Notes: a model not told the origin generated them from the sequence alone. Positions 32,855 to 42,338 are shown, numbered from the stretch's first letter. The stretch: DNA of 62,644 nucleotides from Ruminococcus sp. (GCA_003521625.1 DPHV01000023.1:1053-63696); one strand, 5' to 3'. A program made the numbers and translations.

Positions 32855-33841
32855 ATGCAAATCTTCGGATTTCTCGGAAGCTTGCTGGGCTACATACTCT
32901 GGGGAGCTTTCTATATACTCAAGGATTTCGGTCTTTCCATTATCGTATTTACCGTTATAGTCAAGCTGGTACTTTTCCCGTTTTCCGTTAAACAGCAGAA
33001 GTCTATGGCGGGTACTGCAAGGCTTTCCAAAAAGCAAAAGGAGCTTCAGGAAAAGTACGCCAACAACAGGCAGAAGCTTCAGGAAGAAACAAGCAAGCTC
33101 TACGAAAAAGAGGGCGTAAAGCCTATGGGCGGTTGTCTTACGACATTACTCCCAATGCTTGTAATTTTCGGTATTTTCTACGCTGTTGCCTATCCGCTCA
33201 CCAACACCCTTCACTTAAACAGTGAGGACGTAAACAATGCGCTTTCATACATCAACACAATTCCCGGATATGCCGCAAGCGTAAATCCCACATATCAGGA
33301 AATCAGCCTGCTTAAAGTTTTCCCCAACATTATGAATACCGAGGCTATTCAGGGAATCTTCAATGCACAGGAAATTTCTACAATTCAGATGTTCCTCGGA
33401 GGCTTTAAGCCGTTCGGTGTCGATTTGCTTGCTATTCCAAATGAATTCGGTCTTTTCTCGTGGTATACTCTTTTCCCTGTATTCTGCTTTGCTTCCAATG
33501 TTGGAGCTCAGTTTATTACTATGAGAATTAACAAAAACCAGATGGCTCAGCAGCAGGGCTGTATGAAGATTATGCTTATCGGTATGCCGCTGTTCTCCGC
33601 TTATATCGCATTCAACGTACCTGCGGCAGTTGCATACTACTGGATTATTTCGGCTGTAATCAGTCTCGTTCAGTCAATCGTGCTCGGCAAAATTTTCAGT
33701 CCGGCACAGCTCACTGCAAATTCTGAGGCAAGACACGCTGCATTAATGTTTGAAAACGAGGCAAAAATCCCCTACGTTTACGCGCCACACGAGCTTAAAT
33801 CAGGCGAGGGTGCAAACACAAAGAAGAAAAAGAAGAAATAA
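32855..33841 (+). CDS. yidC: Membrane protein insertase YidC/OxaA
   Basis: This 328-residue insertase has the short Gram-positive form without the large external domain. Five to six membrane segments are visible, with a basic residue in the first core helix (VIVKLVLFPFSVKQQKSM), a coiled cytoplasmic loop (KKQKELQEKYANNRQKLQEE, near 62-81), and a lysine-rich tail (TKKKKKK). No lipobox is evident at the N-terminus, unlike SpoIIIJ. GAGGTAA precedes ATG 32855. Confidence 0.97.
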   Translation: MQIFGFLGSLLGYILWGAFYILKDFGLSIIVFTVIVKLVLFPFSVKQQKSMAGTARLSKKQKELQEKYANNRQKLQEETSKLYEKEGVKPMGGCLTTLLPMLVIFGIFYAVAYPLTNTLHLNSEDVNNALSYINTIPGYAASVNPTYQEISLLKVFPNIMNTEAIQGIFNAQEISTIQMFLGGFKPFGVDLLAIPNEFGLFSWYTLFPVFCFASNVGAQFITMRINKNQMAQQQGCMKIMLIGMPLFSAYIAFNVPAAVAYYWIISAVISLVQSIVLGKIFSPAQLTANSEARHAALMFENEAKIPYVYAPHELKSGEGANTKKKKKK

Positions 33842-33863
33842 TTTTAAATATAATTGTATAATT

Positions 33864-33893
33864 GTAGCGAGCGACGCCCTCGTCGCTCAAATA
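33864..33893. repeat. Palindrome GTAGCGAGCGACG-CC-CTCGTCGCTC
   Basis: A short stem-loop repeat between yidC and khpB; the same sequence occurs at 51075-51099 before gyrB. Confidence 0.65.
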
Positions 33894-33921
33894 TATTCAA
33901 ACGAAATAAAGGTGAAAAATC

Positions 33922-34710
33922 GTGATAAAAGAAGTAATCGGCGTTGGTGAAACAGAGCTTGACGCTCTTAACGACGCAAAAAGACAGCTCGGTCTGAGTG
34001 AAACAGACGAGGTTGAATTTGAACTTATCCAGCGTGCCGAGAAAAAGAAGTTCGGTCTTTTCGGCGGCGCTCCTGCAAAAGTAAAGGTTACACTTAAGGC
34101 TACTCCCGAGGATAAGGCAGAGGAATTTTTGAGAAATGTCCTCGACAAGATGAATCTTCAGAGCGTTGAAATTGAAAAGAAATTAATCGAAGGCGGCGTT
34201 GAGTTTGACCTTTCGGGCGAGGACGTTGGCTTTGTAATCGGCAGAAGAGGCGAAACTCTCGACTCTCTCCAGTATCTTACCAGCCTTGTTGCAAACCACG
34301 CAGACAGCGGCTATTTCAAGGTAACAATCGACACAGGCAACTACAGAGAAAAGAGAGAAAAAACTCTTGAAATTCTCGGCAGAAAGCTTGCTTTCAAGGC
34401 TGTCAAGACAGGCAGAAAGACAAACCTTGAGCCTATGAACCCCTACGAGAGAAGAATTATACACACAGCCGTTCAGAAAGTTAACGGTGCTATTTCGTGG
34501 AGCGAGGGTGAAAACGCTAACCGTCACGTTGTTATCGAACCCGACCCCAAGGCAAGAAATAATTTCCACAAGGGCGGCTACAACAAAGGCAGAGGCGGCA
34601 GACGTCCGTACAACGCTAACCGCAGTCACAATTCTGCTCCCGCAAATCCCGACAGAAAGCCCCTTAACGAGGGCGGCGGCACAGGTCTTTACGGAAGAAT
34701 TGACAAATAA
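33922..34710 (+). CDS. khpB: RNA-binding protein KhpB (Jag/EloR)
   Basis: This 262-residue cytoplasmic RNA-binding protein is linked to cell elongation control. It has a Jag-N domain (residues 1-52, ending KKFGLFGGAPAKVKV), a KH domain (about 85-150, GFVIGRRGETLDSLQYL) and an R3H domain (about 155-215, NPYERRIIHTAVQ), then a Gly/Arg/Asn-rich tail. The start is GTG at 33922 after AAAGGTG. A GTCGAGTGCCTCGAC palindrome begins right at its stop codon. Confidence 0.95.
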   Translation: MIKEVIGVGETELDALNDAKRQLGLSETDEVEFELIQRAEKKKFGLFGGAPAKVKVTLKATPEDKAEEFLRNVLDKMNLQSVEIEKKLIEGGVEFDLSGEDVGFVIGRRGETLDSLQYLTSLVANHADSGYFKVTIDTGNYREKREKTLEILGRKLAFKAVKTGRKTNLEPMNPYERRIIHTAVQKVNGAISWSEGENANRHVVIEPDPKARNNFHKGGYNKGRGGRRPYNANRSHNSAPANPDRKPLNEGGGTGLYGRIDK

Positions 34711-35012
34711 GTCGAGTGCCTCGACACGCATTTATGCCCGACAAATTAGGGCTGAAACCTATAAAGTTTTAAAAAGGGCGGAGCAATCCGCCCTTAATTT
34801 ATAGTAAGGATAGTGTTATAAATAAAACTCTATTCGTAGAGACACGGCGTGCCGTGTCCGCAGTGATTATCAAACTTTACCGATTATATAAACATTATTG
34901 AAACAAACAAACCTTTCTGTAGGGGACGGCTTCCCAGACGTCCCTTCACAAAAATTTCTATTTTTGTGTGGACACGGCATAACGTGTTCCTACGTCATTT
35001 TTTTATTGTGCG
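34711..35012. repeat. Terminator and mosaic palindromic repeats before mnmE
   Basis: GTCGAGTGCCTCGAC follows the khpB stop. A terminator-like AAGGGCGGA/TCCGCCCTT hairpin lies at 34774-34795. Then come GACACGGCGTGCCGTGTCC, GGGGACGGCTTCCCAGACG and GGACACGGCATAACGTGTTCC modules. There is no gene; mnmE starts 10 bp later. Confidence 0.7.
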
Positions 35013-35022
35013 TGGGTGTAAT

Positions 35023-36390
35023 ATGAACGAAAAAACTATTGCCGCCATCAGCACCGCACAGGGCGAGGGCGGAATCGGCGTAATCAGAATTTCGGGCGAA
35101 AATGCCCTTGAAATTGCCGACAAAATTTTCAAAAATATAAATAACAAGAAAATAACCGAGATGAAAGGCTACACAGCCGCTTTCGGCAAAATCTGTCACA
35201 ACGGAGAGGAAATTGACGAGGCTGTTGCGCTTGTATTCCGTGCGCCGCACAGCTATACAGGCGAGGACGTTGTTGAGCTTTCGTGCCACGGCGGAATCTA
35301 TCTGACAAAGCAGGTTCTTCGTGCCGCACTTTCGGCAGGCGCATATCCTGCGCAGGCTGGTGAGTTCACAAAACGAGCTTTTCTCAACGGCAAAATCGAC
35401 CTCACAGAGGCAGAGGCTGTTATTGACCTAATCAGCGCAAAAAGCAAGTCTGCCGCCAGAGCCGCTCTTTTTGTAAAGGACGGTGCTCTCCGCAAAAAGA
35501 TTGACGGTGTGAAAAACGATTTGCTTTCGCTTGTTTCTCACCTTTCTGCCTGGGCGGACTATCCCGAGGAGGACATTGCCGAGGTCACCGATGATATGAT
35601 TTCCGACACGTGCAAAAATTCCGTTTCCGCTCTTGAAAAACTCCTTGCGAGCTATGACAGCGGTCAGGCAGTCAAGCAGGGAATAGATACGGTAATCGCA
35701 GGCAAGCCGAACGTCGGCAAAAGCACGCTTATGAATCTGCTTTCGGGTTGTGAAAAGAGCATTGTTACCGATATTCCCGGCACGACGAGGGATATTGTTG
35801 AGGACACCGTTCTTGTCGGCGACGTTATTCTGCGCCTCAGTGACACAGCAGGCTTGCGTGAAACCGAGGACGCTGTTGAAAAAATCGGCGTTGACCGAGC
35901 AAGAAAACGACTTACACAATGCGGACTTCTGCTTGCGGTGTTTGACAACAGCCGTGAGCTTGACGAGGAGGACAAGGCGTTGCTTGAGTCTGCAAAGGAC
36001 GTTCCCTCAATTGCGATTATCAACAAGACTGACCTTGAACAAAGGCTTGATATAAGCTATATTTCAGAAAATAGCAGCAAGATAGTATATATTTCAGCAG
36101 TAAACGGCGAAGGACACGAGGAACTTGTAAAAGCAGTTGAAGAAATAGCAGGAACGGCAAACCTCAATCCGAGTGAGGGAATATTATCTAACGAACGTCA
36201 GAGACTGGCAGTAAGTAATGCGCTGAATTCAATTAAAGAGGCAGAAAACGCTTTATCTTTTGGTATGACGTTTGACGCTGTAACCGTTTCACTTGAGGAC
36301 GCAATTTCGGAATTGCTGGAGCTGACAGGCGAAAAGACAAGCGACGAGGTAATAGATAGAGTATTCCACAACTTCTGTGTAGGTAAATAG
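35023..36390 (+). CDS. mnmE: tRNA modification GTPase MnmE
   Basis: MnmE works with MnmG to modify wobble uridine 34 of tRNA. The 455-residue chain has the N-terminal folate-binding domain (AQGEGGIGVIRISG), a helical domain, the GTPase insert with G1 GKPNVGKS starting at residue 227, DTAGLRET and NKTDL, and the C-terminal catalytic FCVGK (Cys452). The start at 35023 has only a weak GTGGGTG site. Longer in-frame starts run back into repeats. Confidence 0.98.
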   Translation: MNEKTIAAISTAQGEGGIGVIRISGENALEIADKIFKNINNKKITEMKGYTAAFGKICHNGEEIDEAVALVFRAPHSYTGEDVVELSCHGGIYLTKQVLRAALSAGAYPAQAGEFTKRAFLNGKIDLTEAEAVIDLISAKSKSAARAALFVKDGALRKKIDGVKNDLLSLVSHLSAWADYPEEDIAEVTDDMISDTCKNSVSALEKLLASYDSGQAVKQGIDTVIAGKPNVGKSTLMNLLSGCEKSIVTDIPGTTRDIVEDTVLVGDVILRLSDTAGLRETEDAVEKIGVDRARKRLTQCGLLLAVFDNSRELDEEDKALLESAKDVPSIAIINKTDLEQRLDISYISENSSKIVYISAVNGEGHEELVKAVEEIAGTANLNPSEGILSNERQRLAVSNALNSIKEAENALSFGMTFDAVTVSLEDAISELLELTGEKTSDEVIDRVFHNFCVGK

Positions 36391-36545
36391 TCGAGTGCCT
36401 CGACACGCAATCCGAGCCTAAGGGTTAGTCTGTGAGAATAGAATGGTAGCCCGACTTTTAAGTTTATACATCGGTTACGTTTTTATTAATACGTTATAAT
36501 TTATTATTAATTCCGAATTACGCATTCAGAATTCCGAATTAAACT
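36391..36545. repeat. Palindromic repeats between mnmE and mnmG
   Basis: GTCGAGTGCCTCGAC overlaps the mnmE stop codon, followed by a GTAGCCCGACTTTTAAGTTT-type module and AATTCCGAATTA/CAGAATTCCGAATTA blocks. Confidence 0.65.
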
Positions 36546-36561
36546 AACTGGGGTTGATTTT

Positions 36562-38430
36562 ATGACAACTTATTTTGCAGGCAATTACGACGTTGCCGTT
36601 ATCGGCGCAGGTCACGCAGGCATTGAAGCCGCTCTTGCGTCTGCACGGCTCGGCTGTAAAACTGCAATTTTCACCATAAATATGGACGCTGTCGGCAACT
36701 GTCCCTGCAATCCGTCAATCGGCGGAACTGCAAAGGGACATCTTGTGCGTGAGATTGACGCTCTCGGCGGTGAAATGGGCAAGACTGCCGACGAATGCTT
36801 TTTGCAGTCACGTATGTTAAATCGTGGCAAAGGTCCTGCCGTTCATTCGCTCCGTGCTCAAATTGACAGGCGCAAATACTCCGACACTATGAAGCACAAG
36901 CTTGAGTTGCAGGAAAACCTTGAACTCCGTCAGGCTGAAATCACTGACATTCAGAAATCCGAAAACGGCTACACTCTTACCACAAGAATGTTGGCGGTTT
37001 ACGAGTGCAAGGCTGTTATTATTGCAACAGGCACATACCTCGGCGGAAGAATCTTTGTCGGTGAGGTTTCCTACGAAAGCGGTCCGGACGGAATTTTCCC
37101 TGCTACCGAGCTTGGCAAAAGCCTCAAAAACCTCGGACTTCCGCTCCGCCGTTTCAAGACAGGCACTCCTGCAAGAGTACTTAAAAGCTCAATTGATTTC
37201 TCCGAGCTTGAAGTGCAGAAGGGCGACGAGCCTCCGCAGCCGTTTTCCTACGAAACCGAGAACCTCGGCGAAAACAAGGTTGACTGCCACATAAGCTGGA
37301 CGAATGACGACACCAAGCAGGTTATTCTTGAAAACATCCACCGTTCTCCGCTTTATGCAGGCAGAATTGAGGGTGTAGGTCCTCGCTACTGCCCGAGCTT
37401 TGAGGACAAGATTATGCGCTTTAAGGACAAGCCTCGTCATCAACTTTTCATTGAGCCTTGCGGTTTAAGCACAGAGGAAATGTACTTGCAGGGAATGAGC
37501 TCGTCACTCCCTGAGGAAGTTCAGCTCAAATTCTACCGCACAATCAAAGGTCTTGAGCACTGTGTAATTATGCGCCCTGCGTATGCGATTGAATACGACT
37601 GCGTTGACCCGCTTGCTATGAATGCAACGCTCGAATTTAAAGATTTTCCGAATCTCTACGGTGCAGGACAGTTCAACGGAAGCTCTGGCTATGAGGAAGC
37701 CGCCGCACAGGGACTCGTTGCCGGTATAAACGCCGCACTAAAGGTGCTCGGCAGAGAACAGGTTATTTTTACCCGTGACAATTCCTATATAGGAACTCTC
37801 GTTGACGACCTTGTGACAAAGGGCGCAAACGAGCCGTACAGAATGATGACTTCCCGAAGTGAGTACAGACTTGTGCTCCGTCAGGACAACGCAGACGAAA
37901 GGCTTACACCGCTCGGATACGAAATCGGACTTATCAGCGATGAGCGTTACAATAAATTTCTCAAAAAGCAGGAGCAGAAGAAAGCCGAAATCAAACGTCT
38001 TAAATCAACCGTAATTTCACCTACCGAGGAAATAAACAAAATACTTGTTTCACGTGAAACATCTGAAATTACGACAGGCGTTCGCCTGATTGATTTGCTC
38101 AAACGCCCACAGCTTGGATACGAGGAACTTAAATCAGTTGATGTTGACCGTCCCGAACTCGACCCGAACATATTTGAACAGGTTGAAATTGAAATCAAGT
38201 ATGAGGGATATATTCAAAAACAGCTTAAGCAGGTTGAGCAGATGAGAAAGCTTGAAACAAAGCTGTTGCCAAAGTACTTTGACTATCGTGAAATCAAAGG
38301 CTTGCGCCTTGAGGCACAGGAAAAACTCAATAAAATCAAGCCGCTAAACATCGGACAGGCATCAAGAATTTCAGGCGTATCACCTGCCGACATCAGCGTT
38401 CTGCTGATTTGGCTTGCACAGAATAAATAA
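36562..38430 (+). CDS. mnmG: tRNA uridine-5-carboxymethylaminomethyl modification enzyme MnmG
   Basis: This FAD-dependent partner of MnmE has 622 residues. It shows the dinucleotide motif GAGHAGIEAA (15-24), the GidA signatures CNPSIGGTAKGHLV and GPRYCPSFEDK, and GQFNGSSGYEEAAAQGL, and a C-terminal helical domain. A perfect parS site lies inside the frame at 38046-38061, near residue 496-501, encoding SRET with flanks. Confidence 0.98.
   Translation: MTTYFAGNYDVAVIGAGHAGIEAALASARLGCKTAIFTINMDAVGNCPCNPSIGGTAKGHLVREIDALGGEMGKTADECFLQSRMLNRGKGPAVHSLRAQIDRRKYSDTMKHKLELQENLELRQAEITDIQKSENGYTLTTRMLAVYECKAVIIATGTYLGGRIFVGEVSYESGPDGIFPATELGKSLKNLGLPLRRFKTGTPARVLKSSIDFSELEVQKGDEPPQPFSYETENLGENKVDCHISWTNDDTKQVILENIHRSPLYAGRIEGVGPRYCPSFEDKIMRFKDKPRHQLFIEPCGLSTEEMYLQGMSSSLPEEVQLKFYRTIKGLEHCVIMRPAYAIEYDCVDPLAMNATLEFKDFPNLYGAGQFNGSSGYEEAAAQGLVAGINAALKVLGREQVIFTRDNSYIGTLVDDLVTKGANEPYRMMTSRSEYRLVLRQDNADERLTPLGYEIGLISDERYNKFLKKQEQKKAEIKRLKSTVISPTEEINKILVSRETSEITTGVRLIDLLKRPQLGYEELKSVDVDRPELDPNIFEQVEIEIKYEGYIQKQLKQVEQMRKLETKLLPKYFDYREIKGLRLEAQEKLNKIKPLNIGQASRISGVSPADISVLLIWLAQNK
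38046..38061. promoter_or_regulatory. parS centromere site (within mnmG)
   Basis: TGTTTCACGTGAAACA is identical to the consensus ParB-binding parS of Firmicutes. parA and parB lie 2.6-4.2 kb downstream. Confidence 0.95.
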
Positions 38431-38442
38431 TCGGGTGACGTA

Positions 38443-39156
38443 ATGGACATAAAAGAAATTATAAAATTGGCTACAACAGGCTACAAAATTCAGCTTACAG
38501 ACATTCAGCTTAAACAGCTTGAAAGGTATTTCAGACTGTTAGTTGAATGGAACGAAAAAATAAACCTTACAGCAATTACAGATGAACAGGGTGTTGCAGC
38601 AAAGCACTTTGCCGACAGTCTTGCTCTGTTCAATTACGTTGATATTCCCGAAAATTCGACTATAATCGACGTCGGAACGGGTGCAGGCTTTCCCGGAATT
38701 GTTTTGAAAATTGCACGTCCCGACATCAGGCTGACTTTACTTGACAGTCTGCAAAAGCGGCTAAACTTTTTAGATACCGTTTTATCTGAACTCTCGCTTG
38801 ACGCAACGCTGATTCACAGCAGGGCAGAGGACGGCGGACAGGACATTGATTTAAGAGAAAGCTTTGACTTTGTTGTATCACGTGCCGTTGCAAGGCTGAA
38901 TGTGCTTGCGGAGTACTGCTTGCCGTACACAAGATTGAGCGGAAGTTTTATAGCCCTCAAAGGTCCTGACGCAGAAAACGAAATTGCAGACGCCAGAAAG
39001 GCAATTCAGACACTCGGCGGAAAAATCAAAAACATTCACTCCTTTTTACTTGCGCTCGACGGCGGAGAGAGGACAATTGTTGAGATCGAAAAGATTGCAC
39101 CCACTCCCGACAAGTACCCGAGAAGCTATGGCAAGATAAAAGCAAAACCGTTATAA
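38443..39156 (+). CDS. rsmG: 16S rRNA (guanine527-N7)-methyltransferase
   Basis: RsmG uses SAM to methylate G527 of 16S rRNA. The 237-residue protein has the SAM motif DVGTGAGFPGIVLKIARPD near residue 73-91 and VSRAVARLNVLAEYCLP. It starts 12 bp after mnmG and ends at a strong terminator. Confidence 0.97.
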   Translation: MDIKEIIKLATTGYKIQLTDIQLKQLERYFRLLVEWNEKINLTAITDEQGVAAKHFADSLALFNYVDIPENSTIIDVGTGAGFPGIVLKIARPDIRLTLLDSLQKRLNFLDTVLSELSLDATLIHSRAEDGGQDIDLRESFDFVVSRAVARLNVLAEYCLPYTRLSGSFIALKGPDAENEIADARKAIQTLGGKIKNIHSFLLALDGGERTIVEIEKIAPTPDKYPRSYGKIKAKPL

Positions 39157-39168
39157 CTTATTATGATT

Positions 39169-39210
39169 ACAACGCAGGTAAAACAATGTTTGTTACCTGC
39201 GTTGTTTTAG
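39169..39210 (+). terminator. Terminator of the mnmG-rsmG unit
   Basis: ACAACGCAGGTAA and TTACCTGCGTTGT form a 13-bp stem followed by TTTTAG. Confidence 0.85.
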
Positions 39211-39215
39211 TTAAA

Positions 39216-39382
39216 TAAACGATAATTTAGCGTTGGAATTACATTAAGAATATTGTATGCCAACATCGTAGGGGCGGATTTGCATATCCGCCCGTGTTGC
39301 AGAAACGTTTGGTTTACTTGGGCGGATATGCAAATCCGCCCCTACATCAACATCGCTATAATACGCCGCAAATTATCGTTTA
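39216..39382. repeat. MITE-like element E3 (copy of E1)
   Basis: It is bounded by TAAACGATAATTTA and AAATTATCGTTTA. The inner 155 bp match 13479-13633 without a difference that I can see. The 39383-39560 remainder is AT-rich leader of noc with a possible TATAAT near 39513. Confidence 0.85.
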
Positions 39383-39565
39383 TAATTTCAGCTTAATAAG
39401 TTACACAATACAAATATCGACAAATATTTTAAGAAATTACCATTTTTTACCAAAACTATATAAAAAAGTTGCTCACAAACCGACACACATCGCACAGGCA
39501 AAGTGTTATTATAATAGCACAGGGACAACCCCTGAAGGACAAATGAGGACACGGGGCGATTAGGT

Positions 39566-40393
39566 TTGAATTTTATATTAAAAAATGAAAACAAAATCTC
39601 TGACATACCGATTATAAAAATCAGACCTAACAAAGCCCAGCCCAGAAAGGTTTTCAATGAAGAGGACCTCAACGCTCTGTCGCAGTCAATTGCCGAAAAC
39701 GGTATTCTTCAACCCCTTACCGTAAGAAAGGTGAGCACTACGGAATATGAGCTGATTGCGGGCGAAAGGCGGCTACGTGCTTCCGTAATGGCAGGACTTC
39801 GTAAGGTTCCCTGCATAGTAATCAAGTGCTCTGAAAAAGAGTCAGCAGTATATGCTCTCCTTGAAAATCTCCAACGAAGCGACCTCGGAATGTTCGAGGA
39901 AGCTCGTGGAGTTTCAAGGCTGATACGCAGGTACGGACTGACCCAGCAGGAGGCGGCTGTCAAGCTCGGCAAAACACAGTCTACAATTGCAAACAAGCTC
40001 CGTTTATTAAGACTTACATATGAAGAGCAGGAGTGGATTGAAAACGCAGGTCTGAGCGAACGCCACGCAAGAGCGCTGTTAAAGCTCGGTGATGAAGGTG
40101 CAAGGCGGGAGGCTCTCTCGAAAATCATCTCCGAAAACCTCAACGTACAGCAGTCAGAAAACCTAATAAATCTGATGCTCAGTTCAAGCCCTAAAAGCAA
40201 CAAAAAACAGGGCACAAGCAAAGCGGTGATAAAGGACGTCAGAATATTTGTAAACACTATCAACAAAGCTATTGATACAATGCGTCTTGCGGGAATAGAC
40301 GCACAATCGGACAAAACCGATACAGACAATTTTATCGAATACACAATACGAATTCCCAAAAAACAAATAGCTGACAAAGAAAAATCTGCTTAA
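39566..40393 (+). CDS. noc: ParB-family nucleoid occlusion protein (Noc)
   Basis: This protein of 275 residues has a ParB N-terminal domain with CTPase motifs (AENGILQPLTVRKV, GERRLRASVMAGL) and a central helix-turn-helix (TQQEAAVKLGKTQSTIANKL). It lies between rsmG and parA, the usual place of noc, with a second ParB paralogue after parA. The only usable start is TTG 39566 after a GGGCGATTAGG site. Noc spreads on DNA from its own sites and blocks division over the nucleoid. I found no Noc site (ATTTCCCGGGAAAT) in the window. Confidence 0.85.
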   Translation: MNFILKNENKISDIPIIKIRPNKAQPRKVFNEEDLNALSQSIAENGILQPLTVRKVSTTEYELIAGERRLRASVMAGLRKVPCIVIKCSEKESAVYALLENLQRSDLGMFEEARGVSRLIRRYGLTQQEAAVKLGKTQSTIANKLRLLRLTYEEQEWIENAGLSERHARALLKLGDEGARREALSKIISENLNVQQSENLINLMLSSSPKSNKKQGTSKAVIKDVRIFVNTINKAIDTMRLAGIDAQSDKTDTDNFIEYTIRIPKKQIADKEKSA

Positions 40394-40489
40394 CCCGGTG
40401 CAGTTTATTGCACCCATCAAATTACTTTCCAGTTGGATGCGAAAGCATCCGTTCCACTCATACCCATTTCCTTATCTAAACCCCTTGCG

Positions 40490-40518
40490 AAAAGCCGTAC
40501 AGAAATGTACGGCTTTTT
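40490..40518 (+). terminator. Terminator between noc and parA
   Basis: AAAAGCCGTACA and TGTACGGCTTTT form a 12-bp stem with a GAAA loop, followed by T. Confidence 0.9.
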
Positions 40519-40550
40519 GCGTTGGCAAATTAAGTATTGAACACTCGATT

Positions 40551-40566
40551 TGTTTCACGTGAAACA
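40551..40566. promoter_or_regulatory. parS centromere site upstream of parA
   Basis: A second exact TGTTTCACGTGAAACA lies 126 bp before parA and 72 bp before its likely -10 (TATAAT at 40638-40643). Confidence 0.95.
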
Positions 40567-40691
40567 ATTTATCTGCTGAACAATTAAAAAATCTCATTAT
40601 TTTTCAAAATATGCTTTAAAACACATTATAAATATGCTATAATTTAAAAGTATTATCAATACGCCATTAATTAATTTTTAAGGTGATTTTT

Positions 40692-41465
40692 TTGGCAAAA
40701 ATTATAGCAATATCAAACCAAAAGGGCGGTGTAGGCAAAACCACAACCGCCGTTAATCTTGCGGCTTGTCTTGGCGCACAGGGCAAAAAGACTTTGCTTG
40801 TTGACGCTGACCCGCAGGGAAATGCAACAAGCGGTGTTGCAATTGACAAAAGCAAGGTAAAATATTCGACATATGACATTTTAGTTGAGGGAGCAAAGGC
40901 AGAACAGTGCGTTCTCACAACGCCTTATGAAAATCTGCACATTCTTCCGTCAAGCCTTGACTTGGCGGCGGCAGAGCTTGAAATTGCAGAGAAAAGCCAC
41001 CGTGAGGCACTGCTGAAAAACGCACTCCTGCCGATTAAGCAGTACTACGATTACATAATCATAGATTGTCCTCCGTCACTCGGACTGATTACCGCAAACG
41101 CACTCACCGTAGCAGACACGTTTTTAGTTCCGATTCAGTGCGAATATTACGCACTCGAGGGACTGTCACAGCTTATGAATACGGTAAGACGAATCAAGCG
41201 CCAGTACAATTATTCAATCGAGCTTGAGGGCGTTCTGCTGACAATGTATGACGGCAGACTGAACCTTACACAGCAGGTAGTAAACGAAGTCAAAAAATTC
41301 TTCCCCGGCAAGGTGTTCAAGACCGTCATTCCGAGGGGCGTAAGACTTTCGGAGGCACCGAGCTTTGGTATGCCCGTAATCTACTACGACAAATCCTGCA
41401 AGGGCAGTCAGTCTTATATGGAAATGTCAAAGGAAATTATTGCAAAGGAGCGACACAATGGCTAA
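40692..41465 (+). CDS. parA: Chromosome partitioning ATPase ParA (Soj)
   Basis: This deviant Walker ATPase acts with ParB-parS in origin segregation and control of DnaA. The 257-residue chain has KGGVGKTTT at residues 11-19 and DADPQGNATSG. The TTG start at 40692 gives the usual MAKIIAISNQ N-terminus, with AGGTG 6 nt upstream; the GTG at 40683 is less likely. It overlaps parB by 8 bp. Confidence 0.97.
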   Translation: MAKIIAISNQKGGVGKTTTAVNLAACLGAQGKKTLLVDADPQGNATSGVAIDKSKVKYSTYDILVEGAKAEQCVLTTPYENLHILPSSLDLAAAELEIAEKSHREALLKNALLPIKQYYDYIIIDCPPSLGLITANALTVADTFLVPIQCEYYALEGLSQLMNTVRRIKRQYNYSIELEGVLLTMYDGRLNLTQQVVNEVKKFFPGKVFKTVIPRGVRLSEAPSFGMPVIYYDKSCKGSQSYMEMSKEIIAKERHNG

Positions 41466-42306
41466 AAAATTAGGCGGACTCGGCAAAGGGCTGAACGCCA
41501 TATTTATAGAAAACGACAGTGAGGACAACAACGGAAGCGTTACGCTGAAAATTTCCGAAATTGAACCGAACCGTTCACAGCCGAGAAAAGAGTTTGACGA
41601 AAAAGCGTTAAGCGAGCTTGCAGAAAGCATCTCAAAGCACGGACTTTTACAACCGTTGCTTGTACGCCCGTTACCGCTCGGCGGTTATCAGATTGTAGCA
41701 GGCGAAAGACGTTACCGAGCTTGCAGAATGGCGGGAATAACGGAAGTACCCGTAATCATAAGAGAGCTGGGCGACACAGAAACAATGGAAATTGCGCTGA
41801 TAGAAAACCTACAGCGTGAGGATTTAACCCCGATTGAAGAAGCACTCGGCTATAAGGTACTTATTGACGAGCACGGCTTTTCACAGGAAGACGTTGCACA
41901 GTCGGTAGGAAGATCAAGACCGGCAATTGCAAACTCGTTAAGACTTCTGAAACTTCCGCAGAGCATTTTAGATTTAGTATCAGACGGAAAAATCTCGGCA
42001 GGACACGCAAGAGCGTTGCTCACGCTTGAGGACGAAAAGCTTATGCAGGAACTTGCAGAGGAGATAATCAAAAAGGATTTATCGGTTCGTCAGGTTGAAA
42101 AAATCTGCAAGCAAAAGCCGAAGCCCGAAAAGGAAGAAATTCCCGAGAAGAAACCGTCGTTCTACAGTATGGTAGAGCTTGCGCTCAACGAAAGCCTCGG
42201 CAGAAAAATCAAGGTTTCAAAGAACAAGGGCAAGCAGGGCGGAATTTTGCAGATTGAGTTCTACTCGGACGAGGAATTGACGGAGTTGTCAAACAAACTA
42301 AAGTAA
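41458..42306 (+). CDS. parB: Chromosome partitioning protein ParB (Spo0J)
   Basis: This 282-residue CTP-dependent DNA clamp loads at parS. It begins MAKKLGGLGKGLNAIF, followed by the CTP-binding GERRYRACRMAGITEVP (near 84-100), ALIENLQREDLTPIEEA and the parS-binding helix-turn-helix FSQEDVAQSVGRSRPAIANS. AAGGAG precedes ATG 41458, which overlaps the end of parA. Two exact parS sites are in the window. Confidence 0.97.
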   Translation: MAKKLGGLGKGLNAIFIENDSEDNNGSVTLKISEIEPNRSQPRKEFDEKALSELAESISKHGLLQPLLVRPLPLGGYQIVAGERRYRACRMAGITEVPVIIRELGDTETMEIALIENLQREDLTPIEEALGYKVLIDEHGFSQEDVAQSVGRSRPAIANSLRLLKLPQSILDLVSDGKISAGHARALLTLEDEKLMQELAEEIIKKDLSVRQVEKICKQKPKPEKEEIPEKKPSFYSMVELALNESLGRKIKVSKNKGKQGGILQIEFYSDEELTELSNKLK

Positions 42307-42338
42307 TTGAAAATAACATAAATTGAGGAGAAATCAAA

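Noticed and set aside
34183..34731. 182-residue minus-strand frame opposite khpB
   Set aside because: It is the complement of the KH/R3H coding region and has no own signals.
39709..40377. 222-residue minus-strand frame opposite noc
   Set aside because: It is a mirror of the noc coding frame with no ribosome site or recognisable domain.
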